From Anabaena cylindrica PCC 7122 (GTDB taxonomy: Bacteria > Cyanobacteriota > Cyanobacteriia > Cyanobacteriales > Nostocaceae), in assembly GCF_000317695.1 (NCBI RefSeq), contig NC_020157.1, positions 62,001 to 126,000 of the forward strand: 64,000 nt of DNA, written 5' to 3'. Below the pieces are notes generated by a model. That model saw only the letters and a program-made list of their open reading frames with translations. It was not told the DNA's origin and did no database searches. Made by a program: the position numbers and the translations under genes. Shown here piece by piece: positions 37,168 through 45,392 of this stretch (position 1 is its first letter; each line of letters opens with the position of its first letter).

Positions 37168-39675
37168 ATGACTCAAACCCCCTCCCTCAAAACCCAGTTT
37201 TTGCAAGTTGATGGTATGGACTGCGGAAGTTGTGCCAAGACGATAGAAGCCAGTTTGCAACAGCTTGGCGGTGTAATGGAAGCTTCCGTGAGCTTTGCAA
37301 CTGCAAAAGTTAAAGTTTTTTATGACACAGATATCCTCAGCGAAGCTGAAATTATCAATCGCATCACTGCTTTGGGATATACGGTTAAACAAAATAGTGA
37401 GGTCAAGCCTCATAATCGTGACCATTCCTGCAACGGCGACCACGACCATCATCATACCCACTCCTATGAGAGCGAACATGAGCATTTTGAAGTAGCTTCT
37501 ACTCAAAAACTACAGGCAAAAATTGGTGGGATGGATTGTGGCAGTTGTGCCAAAACAGTTGAGGTTGGCTTACAGCAAATAGTAGGCGTTCTTCAGGTAT
37601 CAGTCAGCTTTGCAACTGAAAAAATGCAAGTATCCTACGACCCGCAACAGGTCGATGAAGAGGCAATCTATAATCGAGTTCGCAGTCTGGGTTATACAGT
37701 TGAACTCACTCAAGAATTAAGCTGTAACCACGACCAGCATCACCATCAAGATGATTCAGTTCCAAAACAAATTCAAAAACGCGACTCAGCAAACTGGAAA
37801 TTTTGGGTGAATAACCGCCGGGGACAAAGCGTAATTTTAGCGGGAATAGGGTTAGTTTTGGGCTTATTTGCTCAATATTTAGCGTTACCTATTTGGATAG
37901 CGCGTGCTTTTTATGGAATTGGCATCGTAATTGCAGGTTATCCTATTGCACGGGCTGGTTTGTTTGAGTTGCGCTTGCGCCGTGCCGATATGAATCTGCT
38001 GATGACCATATCAGTTATTGGGGCAGTGATTTTGGGGGACTGGTTTGAAGCAGCATTAGTCCTGTTTTTGTTTTCTTTGGGTACAACCTTGCAAGTTTTC
38101 ACTTTTGGTCGCACACGCAATGCTATCAGCGCCCTTATGGATTTAACTCCACCTACTGCTACTGTGAAGCGAGGGAATAAAGAAGTTACAGTGGGCGTGG
38201 AAACTGTGCAAGTTGGTGAAATTTTGACAATTCGACCAGGACAACGCGTGGCTTTGGATGGTGTTGTTGTTTCTGGTACAAGTGCTATTGATCAATCGCC
38301 AATTACGGGAGAATCAATCCCAGAAGATAAAGAAGTTGGGGATACTGTCTTTGCGGGAACGTTGAATCAGTCTGGCTTTTTGGAAGTTAAAGTAACTCAT
38401 ACTGTTAGTGATACAACTGTTGCTAAAATTATCCATTTAGTAGAAGCAGCCCAAGAAAGCCGCGCTCCTTCTCAGCAGTGGGTGGATCGGTTTGCAGAAG
38501 TTTACACCCCAATTGTAATTTTGATTGCGATCGCTATTACTCTGATTCCACCTTTAGCTTTTGCTCAACCTTTTAACGTTTGGTTCTATCGGGCGTTGGT
38601 AATGTTAGTAATAGCTTGTCCTTGTGCTTTGGTGATTTCTACACCAGTTTCCATTGTTAGCGCTATTGGTGCTGCAACTCGCCACGGCGTTTTGTTCAAG
38701 GGGGGTAATGCACTGGAGAAAGCCGGACATCTAACTACTCTGGCTTTTGATAAAACTGGTACGATTACCCAAGGGTTGCCCATTGTGCAGAAGGTTTATG
38801 ACTTTGGCAAGGTAAGTGTAAACATGGTGTTACAAATTGCCGCTTCACTTGAGCAACAATCAGAACATCCGCTCTCTAAGGCAATTGTAGCCAAGGCTCA
38901 TGAACAAAAGATGGAGTTAGAAACACCTATGAACTTCATGGCATTACCAGGTAAGGGGATTCAGGCAAGCTTCGGTGAAATGTTATACTTTGTTGGCAAT
39001 CGAAGGTTATTTTTAGAGCAAGATATTCCCTTGTCTGATGAGGCTGAATCCTTGTTGGCTGAAATTGAACAACTTGGTCAAATTCCGGTACTAGTAGGGG
39101 CAAAGGAAGGGTTATTGGGAGCTATCGCCCTTTCTGATGGTATTCGATTAGAAGCAACCGAAGCTGTGCGACAATTGAAACTGCTGGGACTAAAGCGGTT
39201 GGTAATGCTGAGTGGCGATCGCACCCGTGTTGCAGGGCAAATTGCTCAACAAGTGGGAATTACAGAGTATCGGGCTGAACTGCTACCAGAAGATAAACTC
39301 CAAGAAATTCAACAGATGCGTCGTGATGGGGTGGTAGGTATGGTTGGAGATGGTATCAACGATGCCCCAGCCCTGGCTGCTGCGGATATTAGTTTTGCGG
39401 TTGGTGGCATAGATATTGCTCTGGAAACAGCAGATGTAGTGATTGTGGGAAGCGACCTCAGACGACTTGCCTATGCCATAGAATTGAGTCGTCGCACTGT
39501 ATCTGTAATTCAACAGAATGTTATCTTTTCTTTAGTAACAAAGGGGTTATTTTTGCTATTGGGAACATTTGGATTTGTTGGGTTAGCTGTAGCTGTTTTA
39601 GCCGATACAGGGACTTCCTTGTTAGTGACTGCAAATGGAATGCGACTGTTTAAAAGTAAGACTTTTGATAATTAG
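37168..39675 (+). CDS. P1B-type heavy-metal-exporting ATPase (Zn/Cd/Pb/Co type, ZiaA/CadA-like)
   Basis: This 835-residue membrane ATPase has two N-terminal heavy-metal-binding domains with GMDCGSC (residues about 16-22 and 118-124). Each is followed by a histidine-rich linker (DHDHHHTHS and NHDQHHHQDD). The core has TGESIPED (about 380), the transmembrane metal motif ACPCAL (about 484), the phosphorylation site DKTGT (about 528), and GDGINDAPAL (about 728). CPC with histidine-rich linkers points to Zn2+/Cd2+ export rather than copper, as in ZiaA. It is divergent from the ArsR-type repressor and is probably induced by the ion it exports. Confidence 0.92.
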   Translation: MTQTPSLKTQFLQVDGMDCGSCAKTIEASLQQLGGVMEASVSFATAKVKVFYDTDILSEAEIINRITALGYTVKQNSEVKPHNRDHSCNGDHDHHHTHSYESEHEHFEVASTQKLQAKIGGMDCGSCAKTVEVGLQQIVGVLQVSVSFATEKMQVSYDPQQVDEEAIYNRVRSLGYTVELTQELSCNHDQHHHQDDSVPKQIQKRDSANWKFWVNNRRGQSVILAGIGLVLGLFAQYLALPIWIARAFYGIGIVIAGYPIARAGLFELRLRRADMNLLMTISVIGAVILGDWFEAALVLFLFSLGTTLQVFTFGRTRNAISALMDLTPPTATVKRGNKEVTVGVETVQVGEILTIRPGQRVALDGVVVSGTSAIDQSPITGESIPEDKEVGDTVFAGTLNQSGFLEVKVTHTVSDTTVAKIIHLVEAAQESRAPSQQWVDRFAEVYTPIVILIAIAITLIPPLAFAQPFNVWFYRALVMLVIACPCALVISTPVSIVSAIGAATRHGVLFKGGNALEKAGHLTTLAFDKTGTITQGLPIVQKVYDFGKVSVNMVLQIAASLEQQSEHPLSKAIVAKAHEQKMELETPMNFMALPGKGIQASFGEMLYFVGNRRLFLEQDIPLSDEAESLLAEIEQLGQIPVLVGAKEGLLGAIALSDGIRLEATEAVRQLKLLGLKRLVMLSGDRTRVAGQIAQQVGITEYRAELLPEDKLQEIQQMRRDGVVGMVGDGINDAPALAAADISFAVGGIDIALETADVVIVGSDLRRLAYAIELSRRTVSVIQQNVIFSLVTKGLFLLLGTFGFVGLAVAVLADTGTSLLVTANGMRLFKSKTFDN

Positions 39676-39756
39676 ACAATGGTGTATGATAGCTGTCATA
39701 GTAGAGAAAGGATGCCTACTTGAACTATATGGAGTTATGGAAAATTTGTAACCCCG

Positions 39757-39873
39757 GTGGATTTATTGCTTAACGAAGAATGCTTGAAAACAAGCATCCT
39801 AAATGAGGAAGAAGTAGAAGGTAACATTAGTGATGTTTTAGATTGGCTTGGTGAATTTAATCAACTGTTGTAG
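39757..39873 (+). pseudogene. Short open frame, possible gene remnant
   Basis: A GTG-started frame of 38 codons encodes VDLLLNEECLKTSILNEEEV and ends NISDVLDWLGEFNQLL before a TAG at 39871. It reads like protein (hydrophobic and acidic alternation) but has no ribosome-binding site I trust. Upstream, the frame continues for about ten codons before a stop. It may be a small gene or the end of a decayed one. Confidence 0.25.
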
Positions 39874-39898
39874 CCTTACTTTTAAATTCGATTGCACA

Positions 39899-40138
39899 CT
39901 AAACTTTATTATCGTTGACAGCTTTTTCCTGGATTACTTCTTCAATCTCTGCCAGTTTCTTGCGGAGAACTTCCTGAAACTCCATTAATTGCGAAACCTC
40001 AACTTTCTTCAGCGCGTCCCCAGAAACTTTATACAAAGAGCGTGTTGCTGTTGCTACTGGTTTAACTTGTTTTTCGATTTTTTCAGCGTCGGTACTTTGT
40101 AAGGCGATTCCTTCGGAGCGCTTCGCTATCGCCTCAGT
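39899..40138 (-). pseudogene. N-terminally truncated coiled-coil-like gene remnant
   Basis: The minus strand encodes EKIEKQVKPVATATRSLYKV, later VSQLMEFQEVLRKKLAEIEE, and stops at 39899. It has clear coding character but no start codon: upstream the frame runs straight into a palindromic dispersed repeat (40104-40133), then a stop. The repeat appears to have replaced the 5' end. It lies just past the end of parB, so it may be the remains of a third gene in that operon. Confidence 0.4.
40104..40133. repeat. Palindromic dispersed repeat at a truncated gene
   Basis: GCGATTCCTTCGGAGCGCTT followed by CGCTATCGCC has GCGAT/ATCGCC ends and a self-complementary GGAGCGCTTC-type core. It caps the truncated frame at 39899-40138. 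Confidence 0.5.
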
Positions 40139-40238
40139 TTAGCCCAAATTAAGTAGCTCCTACCTACAATGAGCAGAAGCCGTGTACCTAAACTGTGTTT
40201 TATGAACAAATGATATTTCTGAGTATTGTCTCTTTTAT

Positions 40239-41177
40239 TTATTCCTCTACTAACAGTGCTTCTATCTGCGCCAGCAGTTTTTCCAAAGCTTTTTGCTTTT
40301 TAGGATTTTCCCAAATCTTCGCTTTTTGTAATTGACTTGATGCTTCCTTATAACGGTTTTTGAGTGAAGGTGGTTCTGGGTGTACCTGACGACTTGCTTT
40401 AATTCTTTCGTTAATCTGAGTTAGTGATAAATTGTCTGCTATCGTCACCTCTAGTAGTGCAGTTCGTTGTGCTAAATCTTTGACGCGAGCGATCGCAGTG
40501 GCTTTGGTATATTCAATCTCACCTTTTCGCAAAGCATCTAGGACATCTTCTGGCAGTTTCAGTAATGGTAGACGACTGCTGACAAAAGATTCCCAACTTA
40601 TCATTCCCAAGGCATCAAATACAGCTTCTATTGCTTCGGAATCTTCACTACCCAAAACGTTTTGGGTAACTTTACCTTTAGCCTCATTTTGCATTCGGTA
40701 GAGAAGTGAAACCACGTTATCAGTATCCTGATTTAACCTCAAACTTAAAAGCTGAAGTATACCTTCAGTTTCTTCGATTGGGTTCAAATCTTCTCGAATC
40801 AGGTTTTCAACAAGGGATAACTGCAAGGCTTCTCTATCGTTGAGTTCTCTAACAACAACAGGTATTTCTTTTAGTCCTACTTTCAGGGCGGCTCGGTAGC
40901 GTCGCTCTCCTGCAACTAACTCATATTGTCCTGCTTCTAGAGGACGGACTAACAGAGGCTCTAAAATACCGTGTTCTTTAACTGATATTACCAGTTGTTC
41001 TAGCTTTTCTGGATCAAAGTAGCGCCGGGGCTGAGAATTAGGCAGTTTGATAGAGTCAATAGAAATTGTATGCGGGGTGGTAGTAGCATCTTCAGTTGGG
41101 TAAACGCTATCTCCAAGCAACGCAGCTACGCCTTTTAATTGGCTGGTATAAGGTTGGTCTTTTTTATTGGTAGTCAC
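40239..41177 (-). CDS. parB: ParB-family centromere-binding partition protein
   Basis: This 312-residue protein has the ParB N-terminal domain: SQPRRYFDPEKLEQLVISVK, VAGERRYRAAL (the CTP-binding GERRxRA motif) and SLVENLIREDLNPIEE. A helix-turn-helix region follows, and the C-terminal third is helical, as needed for dimerisation. The start is a GTG at 41175-41177, overlapping the ParA stop as GTGA, so the two genes are translationally coupled. ParB binds parS sites and stimulates ParA; no parS inverted repeat was identified with confidence. It is the second partition system in the window, besides ParM. Confidence 0.9.
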   Translation of the reverse strand: MTTNKKDQPYTSQLKGVAALLGDSVYPTEDATTTPHTISIDSIKLPNSQPRRYFDPEKLEQLVISVKEHGILEPLLVRPLEAGQYELVAGERRYRAALKVGLKEIPVVVRELNDREALQLSLVENLIREDLNPIEETEGILQLLSLRLNQDTDNVVSLLYRMQNEAKGKVTQNVLGSEDSEAIEAVFDALGMISWESFVSSRLPLLKLPEDVLDALRKGEIEYTKATAIARVKDLAQRTALLEVTIADNLSLTQINERIKASRQVHPEPPSLKNRYKEASSQLQKAKIWENPKKQKALEKLLAQIEALLVEE

Positions 41178-41935
41178 TTTAATTTTTCTAAACCTAAAGA
41201 TATTTTTTCTAATACATCAACAGCAGGATGTTTGCGATTGAATAATGCTAAAGGCAATCGTGCCTCACTAGCATCGGCAAAAGCAATAGCTTTGGAAATG
41301 GGTTCGTAGACTGTGGCCAGTGGTGACAGTTGTTCTGAAATGGCTTTGAAAGTTCTGCTTTCCTGAGCAGTGCGAGCATCATACATTGTCGGTATAAAGC
41401 CGGCGATCGCCAAAGAACGATTTGCAGCTTTGCGGAGTCTCGCTACCGTATTTAATAGCAAGTCTGTTCCTTGAAACGATTTGAATTGACATTGAATGGG
41501 AACTAAAACGTGGGTTGCTGCCACTAAGCTGATCACACTCAAAATACCCAAACTAGGAGGACAATCTATCAAAATAAAATCATATTTGTCCAGTATAGGA
41601 GCGATCGCATTTTTGAGGCGCATTTCTCGCATGAGGGCAGATACCAATTCTAGTTCAGCAGCACTTAAATTAATATTTGACGGGACTAACGACATTCCAT
41701 GAATTGGTTCAGGATGTATGGTTAATGGTTCTTCTCCTACAGCAGCTTCGTACACAGTTTTTGTGAGATTCTCTGGTTCCAGTCCCATAAATGTGGTCAA
41801 GCTTGCTTGTGGGTCCATGTCAATCAACAGCACACGGTTAGGATGACGCTGCGCTAAATGATACCCCAAGTTCATTGTTAAAGTGCTTTTCCCCACACCG
41901 CCAGACTGGTTAAATAGCGCAATAATGCGACTCAT
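41174..41935 (-). CDS. parA: ParA-family partition ATPase
   Basis: This 253-residue protein has the deviant Walker A NQSGGVGKSTLT near residues 8-19, the Walker A' DMDPQASLTTFMG and Walker B DFILIDCPPSLG. It lacks an N-terminal DNA-binding extension, so it resembles chromosomal-type (type Ib-like or Soj-like) ParA. I chose the ATG at 41935 because AAGGAG lies seven bases upstream; the frame extends to 42031 without such a signal. It forms an operon with parB. It drives plasmid positioning on the nucleoid by ATP-dependent DNA binding. Confidence 0.92.
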   Translation of the reverse strand: MSRIIALFNQSGGVGKSTLTMNLGYHLAQRHPNRVLLIDMDPQASLTTFMGLEPENLTKTVYEAAVGEEPLTIHPEPIHGMSLVPSNINLSAAELELVSALMREMRLKNAIAPILDKYDFILIDCPPSLGILSVISLVAATHVLVPIQCQFKSFQGTDLLLNTVARLRKAANRSLAIAGFIPTMYDARTAQESRTFKAISEQLSPLATVYEPISKAIAFADASEARLPLALFNRKHPAVDVLEKISLGLEKLK

Positions 41936-42321
41936 GCGGTGTCTCCTTACAATAGAGTTTTTATCCAATATTACAATCAAAAAGAGATTTTGATTGCCTA
42001 CGGCACTGGCGAAGCCAATCATCGTTTGCACTTTAGTTTACCGTGAATTTTGCAGAATCTTGTTGGTGCTAGTACAGTGAGGCATAAACAAACGATTCCC
42101 AATCTCTGAAAAGCTTGTTTTATATTGCTTTTTACTTCCTCCCTTGGGGGTATAAGGGTGGAGTTGACTTCTGCGAAGTGGTACTGGGGACTTGTGGATT
42201 GAGAATGTTCTAATCAAGTTTTTTAATTGTTGTCTTGATAAAGAGATCCAGTGGTATTTGATTTTTCAGCAATTTCTGGAAATATTAAACCACTTTTTTA
42301 GAAAAAAATTATCTGCCCACA

Positions 42322-42353
42322 GAAAAAAATACCTCTGGCAAAGTAGCCAGAAG
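42322..42353 (-). terminator. Rho-independent terminator after the second SSB-like gene
   Basis: On the minus strand, TTCTGGC and GCCAGAG form a seven-pair stem with a TACTTT loop, followed by GTATTTTTTT. It lies nine bases past the stop of the gene at 42362-42805, which fits an intrinsic terminator. Confidence 0.75.
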
Positions 42354-42361
42354 TAAGATCC

Positions 42362-42805
42362 TTAAAAGGGAATGTGAGAAATATTAGTATTCCGAGAATG
42401 TCCGTTGTTAGATGCTGTAGCTACACCAGCACCAACTAGTTGTTGAGTATTTTCCTGTGGAATTGGTTGAACAACAGGTGTAGCAGTTGGTAGAGGATTC
42501 CGATTACCAGTGGTAGTGCAGATGAAAGTGCGGATAACCAAGGCAGTTTTCTTTTCCTTATATCCCTTACCGCTATCCACTACATTAATATCTAAATAGC
42601 CCATAGCGATACCAGTAGCATTAATTCCTGATTCAGCAATGGAAACTGCTGCTGCTCCTTTGGTTCTGTAGGGAATTGTGTCTTCCACTACGCCATCTTT
42701 TGAATAGTAGGAGAAAACACATTCACCATAAACAATCTTTACACCTTGACTGTCAAAAGCTTCATCAATACTGAGCAGTCGAATAGTTTGAGTTGAGTTA
42801 ATCAT
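42362..42805 (-). CDS. Hypothetical protein with SSB-like C-terminal tip (IPF)
   Basis: This 147-residue protein is not a close match to any family I know. The N-terminal 100 residues are predicted beta-rich (IVYGECVFSYYSKDGVVEDT, ATGIAMGYLDINVV, ALVIRTFICTT), compatible with an OB fold. The rest is a disordered P/Q/N-rich linker ending in ISHIPF. A flexible tail that ends in IPF is the hallmark of bacterial single-stranded-DNA-binding proteins, whose tip recruits partner enzymes. AAGGA seven bases before the ATG supports the start. It lies beside the true ssb gene. It may be a second, divergent SSB-like protein; this is inference. Confidence 0.6.
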   Translation of the reverse strand: MINSTQTIRLLSIDEAFDSQGVKIVYGECVFSYYSKDGVVEDTIPYRTKGAAAVSIAESGINATGIAMGYLDINVVDSGKGYKEKKTALVIRTFICTTTGNRNPLPTATPVVQPIPQENTQQLVGAGVATASNNGHSRNTNISHIPF

Positions 42806-42929
42806 GATCTATTCCTTGTGATGAAATTGTCAATTGTTCATAAAAATTGCGCTTTGCGCTTTTCAACCACAACATCCCACAGACAAAAGTTATGCTGCGG
42901 GATGTGGTTAGTTTTCTAGAAATTGGCAT

Positions 42930-42932
42930 TAA
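42930..42932. repeat. Target-site duplication, left copy
   Basis: TAA directly flanks the left end of the IS5-family element. The same TAA follows its right end at 43859-43861, matching the TNA duplication typical of part of the IS5 family. Confidence 0.75.
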
Positions 42933-43021
42933 GAGCTGATTCGTAAAGAAAATCTAAAGAGAACTGAATCCAGGTGGACACGAGTTATAGACTAAATCAA
43001 GTGTAGTGATTGTTATTGTTG

Positions 43022-43836
43022 ATGAGCCGTCTACCCACAATTGAGAATCCACAGCGTAAGCCCTACCCAAGCGATTTAAGCGATGCCGAATGGGCGATTC
43101 TCAAGCCACTTCTACCGACACCGAAAGGATTTGGGCATCCTGTAGAAGTAGACTTTCGAGAAATTCTCAATGCCATTTTTTATGTACAACGGACTGGATG
43201 TCAGTGGGAAATGCTACCCCATGACCTGCCTCCTTACACAACGGTGTATGGCTACTTTCAGAAATGGCAACGCAAAGGCATTTGGCAGCAAATTCACGAT
43301 CAAGTGCGTCATCAACTACGACAAGATTTAGGACGAGATGAACAATCTACAGTAGCGATCGCTGATTCTCAGTCAGTCAAGACTACGGAAAAAAAGGGGA
43401 GATCTACGGCTTTGATGGTGGTAAAAAGGTTAAAGGGCGTAAGCGCCATATCGTTGTAGATTCACAAGGATTGTTGATTGGTGTTTTAGTAACTGAAGCT
43501 AATGCCTCAGAACGTTTGGGTGCTGTAGTTGTACTGCATGAGGCAGTTGATGAATTATCTAAATTGGAAGTTGTTTGGGTAGATCAAGGCTATTCGGGCG
43601 AAAACTTTGCTCAAGCCGTCAAGCAAGTTTGTGGAGAAAAGGTTCGAGTTGAGGTGATTCAAAGGAACTCAAAATCTTTTGAGCGATTGCCAAAAAGATG
43701 GATTGTGGAACGGACATTTGGTTGGCTCAATCGTTTTCGCCGTTTGAGCAAGGATTACGAGTTGTACACAGAGCTAAGTGAAGCAATGATTTATGGCTCA
43801 TTAATTCGTCTAATGCTCAAGCGTATGGCATCTTAA
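43022..43836 (+). CDS. IS5-family transposase in two frames joined by a -1 frameshift
   Basis: The first frame (from ATG 43022) begins MSRLPTIENPQRKPYPSDLS and has the IS5-type domain DAEWAILKPLLP, GCQWEMLPHDLPP, and IADSQSVKTTEK. It stops at 43459. The second frame supplies the rest: IYGFDGGKKVKGRKRHIVVD, WVDQGYSGENFAQAV and KRWIVERTFGWLNRFRRLSK. The acidic residues of the DDE triad are visible as D in ADSQ and D in WVDQGY, with E in VERTFGWL. The two frames overlap at A_AAA_AAG (43390-43396), a strong -1 slippery heptamer, so a full transposase is made only by ribosomal frameshifting. The element ends look complete, so it could be active. Confidence 0.85.
43390..43396 (+). promoter_or_regulatory. 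-1 programmed frameshift heptamer (A_AAA_AAG)
   Basis: In the transposase frame the codons read gAA AAA AAG then GGG, so AAAAAAG occupies the exact X_XXY_YYZ phase, as in dnaX. Slipping one base back joins the upstream frame to the frame encoding IYGFDGGKK. Frameshifting at such A-runs limits transposase synthesis in several IS families. Confidence 0.7.
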
Positions 43837-43844
43837 TATTTTGT

Positions 43845-44228
43845 TTACAAATCAGCTCTAATTATGGAATCTTGGTCTTCACTGGTTTCATTCGAGTCCT
43901 TACGTTGAGCAGAACTGATCAGTTCTAGATTACTGACACGAATTATGGGTTTTTGTCTGGGTTCGTCTGTGTTTTTATCTATCCATCTGTCGAAGACTAT
44001 TTCCCCGGTGATACCAATGGTTGAACCTTGTTGAACCCAGTCTGCTGCAACTTGTGCAATATTTCCCCAAAGTTCTAAATCAAACCAGAGGGGATTTTCA
44101 CTTCTGTAGGGAGGTTTGACAGCAAGAGTTAGGGATGTTTTCATTGCACCTGATTCAAAATAGCGAACATCAGGTGTTTGACCAACGCGACCAACTAAAT
44201 CAACTTTATTGACGTATTGCTGAGTCAT
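43845..44228 (-). CDS. ssb: Single-stranded DNA-binding protein, 3' end replaced by the IS
   Basis: This 127-residue protein has the SSB OB fold: YVNKVDLVGRVGQTPDVRYF, MKTSLTLAVKPPYR, LWFDLELWGNIAQVAADWVQ and GSTIGITGEIVFDRW. AAGGA lies seven bases before the ATG. The present C-terminus is EDQDSIIRADL, but the last four residues and the stop come from the IS5-element end. Joining the flanks at the TAA duplication restores a frame ending EDQDSIINANF, followed by a stop. SSB tails usually end in a short acidic tip with phenylalanine, so the insertion probably removed the terminal phenylalanine used to bind partners. It is the plasmid SSB, next to clamp-loader genes. Confidence 0.9.
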   Translation of the reverse strand: MTQQYVNKVDLVGRVGQTPDVRYFESGAMKTSLTLAVKPPYRSENPLWFDLELWGNIAQVAADWVQQGSTIGITGEIVFDRWIDKNTDEPRQKPIIRVSNLELISSAQRKDSNETSEDQDSIIRADL

Positions 44229-44408
44229 ATTATTTTCCTTGGGTAATCAATGTTTTTCACGGTATTAGCGCGATAGCGCATTCTCGGTTATGCAACCAAA
44301 TGAATGATTTGCTACAGGCTGATTTGAGGCTTTATGGGATACAAGCCCAGTATCAAACCTGATTGCGCCTAGCGCACTATTACCTACGGTATTGAGCGCA
44401 AAACCTAC

Positions 44409-44444
44409 AAAAAAATAACCCCAAATCTGCTAGAGATTTGAGGG
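44409..44444 (-). terminator. Rho-independent terminator after the Rho-N-like gene
   Basis: On the minus strand CCCTCAAATCT and AGATTTGGGG form a stem with a CTAGC loop, with one bulge, followed by TTATTTTTTTG. It lies ten bases past the stop of the gene at 44454, a typical place for an intrinsic terminator. Confidence 0.8.
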
Positions 44445-44453
44445 TGATGACTA

Positions 44454-45272
44454 TTACAAAATTTGTTCTTTGGTTGCTAAACCATGCAGTTTGGTTACTA
44501 ATTTCTCTTCTTTCATGCGAGAAAAACCAGGGATTTTGTGCAATTTGGCTAACTCCCTTAGTCTTTTTAAAGTTAGGGTTTGTAAATCTTCCAAACTTGC
44601 TAATTCTGGAGAATCGGGAATATTTGTTATTTCTGAGGAAGAGTGATCAGGTGTAGGAGAATCAGTTGAATCGGTGATTAGTTCTGCTGTGTCGCAGGGA
44701 ATAATATCATTGCTGTCACTGCTATGATCAATATCTTCACTCATCACAGTTACAGTATCGCTACTAGCTTCACTAGGAGTATCATCTGGTGAGGAAGTAG
44801 ATTCAGGTGATGTTGGTAAAGCGATCACTTCAACTAACGAATTATCCTCAATTTCTTCGTTTACGGTAGGTACTGTATTAGCACCATCTTCACTAGGAGT
44901 ATCATCTGTTAGTGAAGTAGATTCAGATGATGTTTGAGCGATCGCCTTAACTACTGAGTTATCCTCAATATCTTCGTTTACGGTAGGCGTTGTATTACTA
45001 CCTGTTTCACTAACAGCATCATCTGGTGACGGAGTGCTTTCAGAGGGTGAAGTATTACTGCTGAGGTTAGGAGTTTCTGTTTCCCCACTGGTGTAACTGA
45101 GAATTTGCTCAATACTGGCTACAGTGGGTTCTTTCAAAACAGTGATTCTGTGGAAATTTCCCACTTTTCTAACAGAGATTCTTGCTCCAGCCGTGCGGAG
45201 TTTTGTTGTCAAGTCGTTGAGCAGGAGAAATGCTACATCCAATTGACGGTAATTATTGATAATGGCACTCAT
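44454..45272 (-). CDS. Protein with acidic S/T-rich repeats and Rho-N-like C-terminus
   Basis: This 272-residue protein has three parts. Residues 1-60 form a small folded-looking domain (VAFLLLNDLTTKLRTAGARI) of unknown type. Residues 65-215 are an acidic Ser/Thr/Asp-rich region with three imperfect repeats, recognisable by VNEDIEDNSVV, VNEEIEDNSLV and MSEDIDHSSDS. The last 45 residues (LEDLQTLTLKRLRELAKLHK) match the Rho N-terminal/SAP-like helix pair, a nucleic-acid-binding module. It precedes ssb in the same direction and follows holB, so a role in the replication region is likely but unproven. Confidence 0.65.
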   Translation of the reverse strand: MSAIINNYRQLDVAFLLLNDLTTKLRTAGARISVRKVGNFHRITVLKEPTVASIEQILSYTSGETETPNLSSNTSPSESTPSPDDAVSETGSNTTPTVNEDIEDNSVVKAIAQTSSESTSLTDDTPSEDGANTVPTVNEEIEDNSLVEVIALPTSPESTSSPDDTPSEASSDTVTVMSEDIDHSSDSNDIIPCDTAELITDSTDSPTPDHSSSEITNIPDSPELASLEDLQTLTLKRLRELAKLHKIPGFSRMKEEKLVTKLHGLATKEQIL

Positions 45273-45392
45273 GGTTTTTTGTTTGATTTAGTTCACCACA
45301 AGAGCGCATAGCGCAATCCTTGTATCCAAAAATGTTGTTTGGTATCTTTGATGATGTTTAGACAGACTGCGTTGAAAATGTAGTTTTTGGTG

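Larger units (their letters stand above)
42933..43858 (+). mobile_element. IS5-family insertion sequence, complete
   Basis: The 926-base element is bounded by GAGCTGATTCGTAAAGAAAA (left) and its inverted copy, which read outward is GAGCTGATTTGTAAACAAAA. It is flanked by the duplicated trinucleotide TAA. It carries one transposase in two overlapping frames. Its right end lies inside the ssb gene (minus strand), whose last codons and stop now come from the IS. Confidence 0.88.

Noticed and set aside
43010..43836. A frameshift mutation that inactivates the IS5 transposase
   Set aside because: The join lies at an in-phase A_AAA_AAG heptamer, a known type of programmed -1 site, so regulated frameshifting is more likely than decay.
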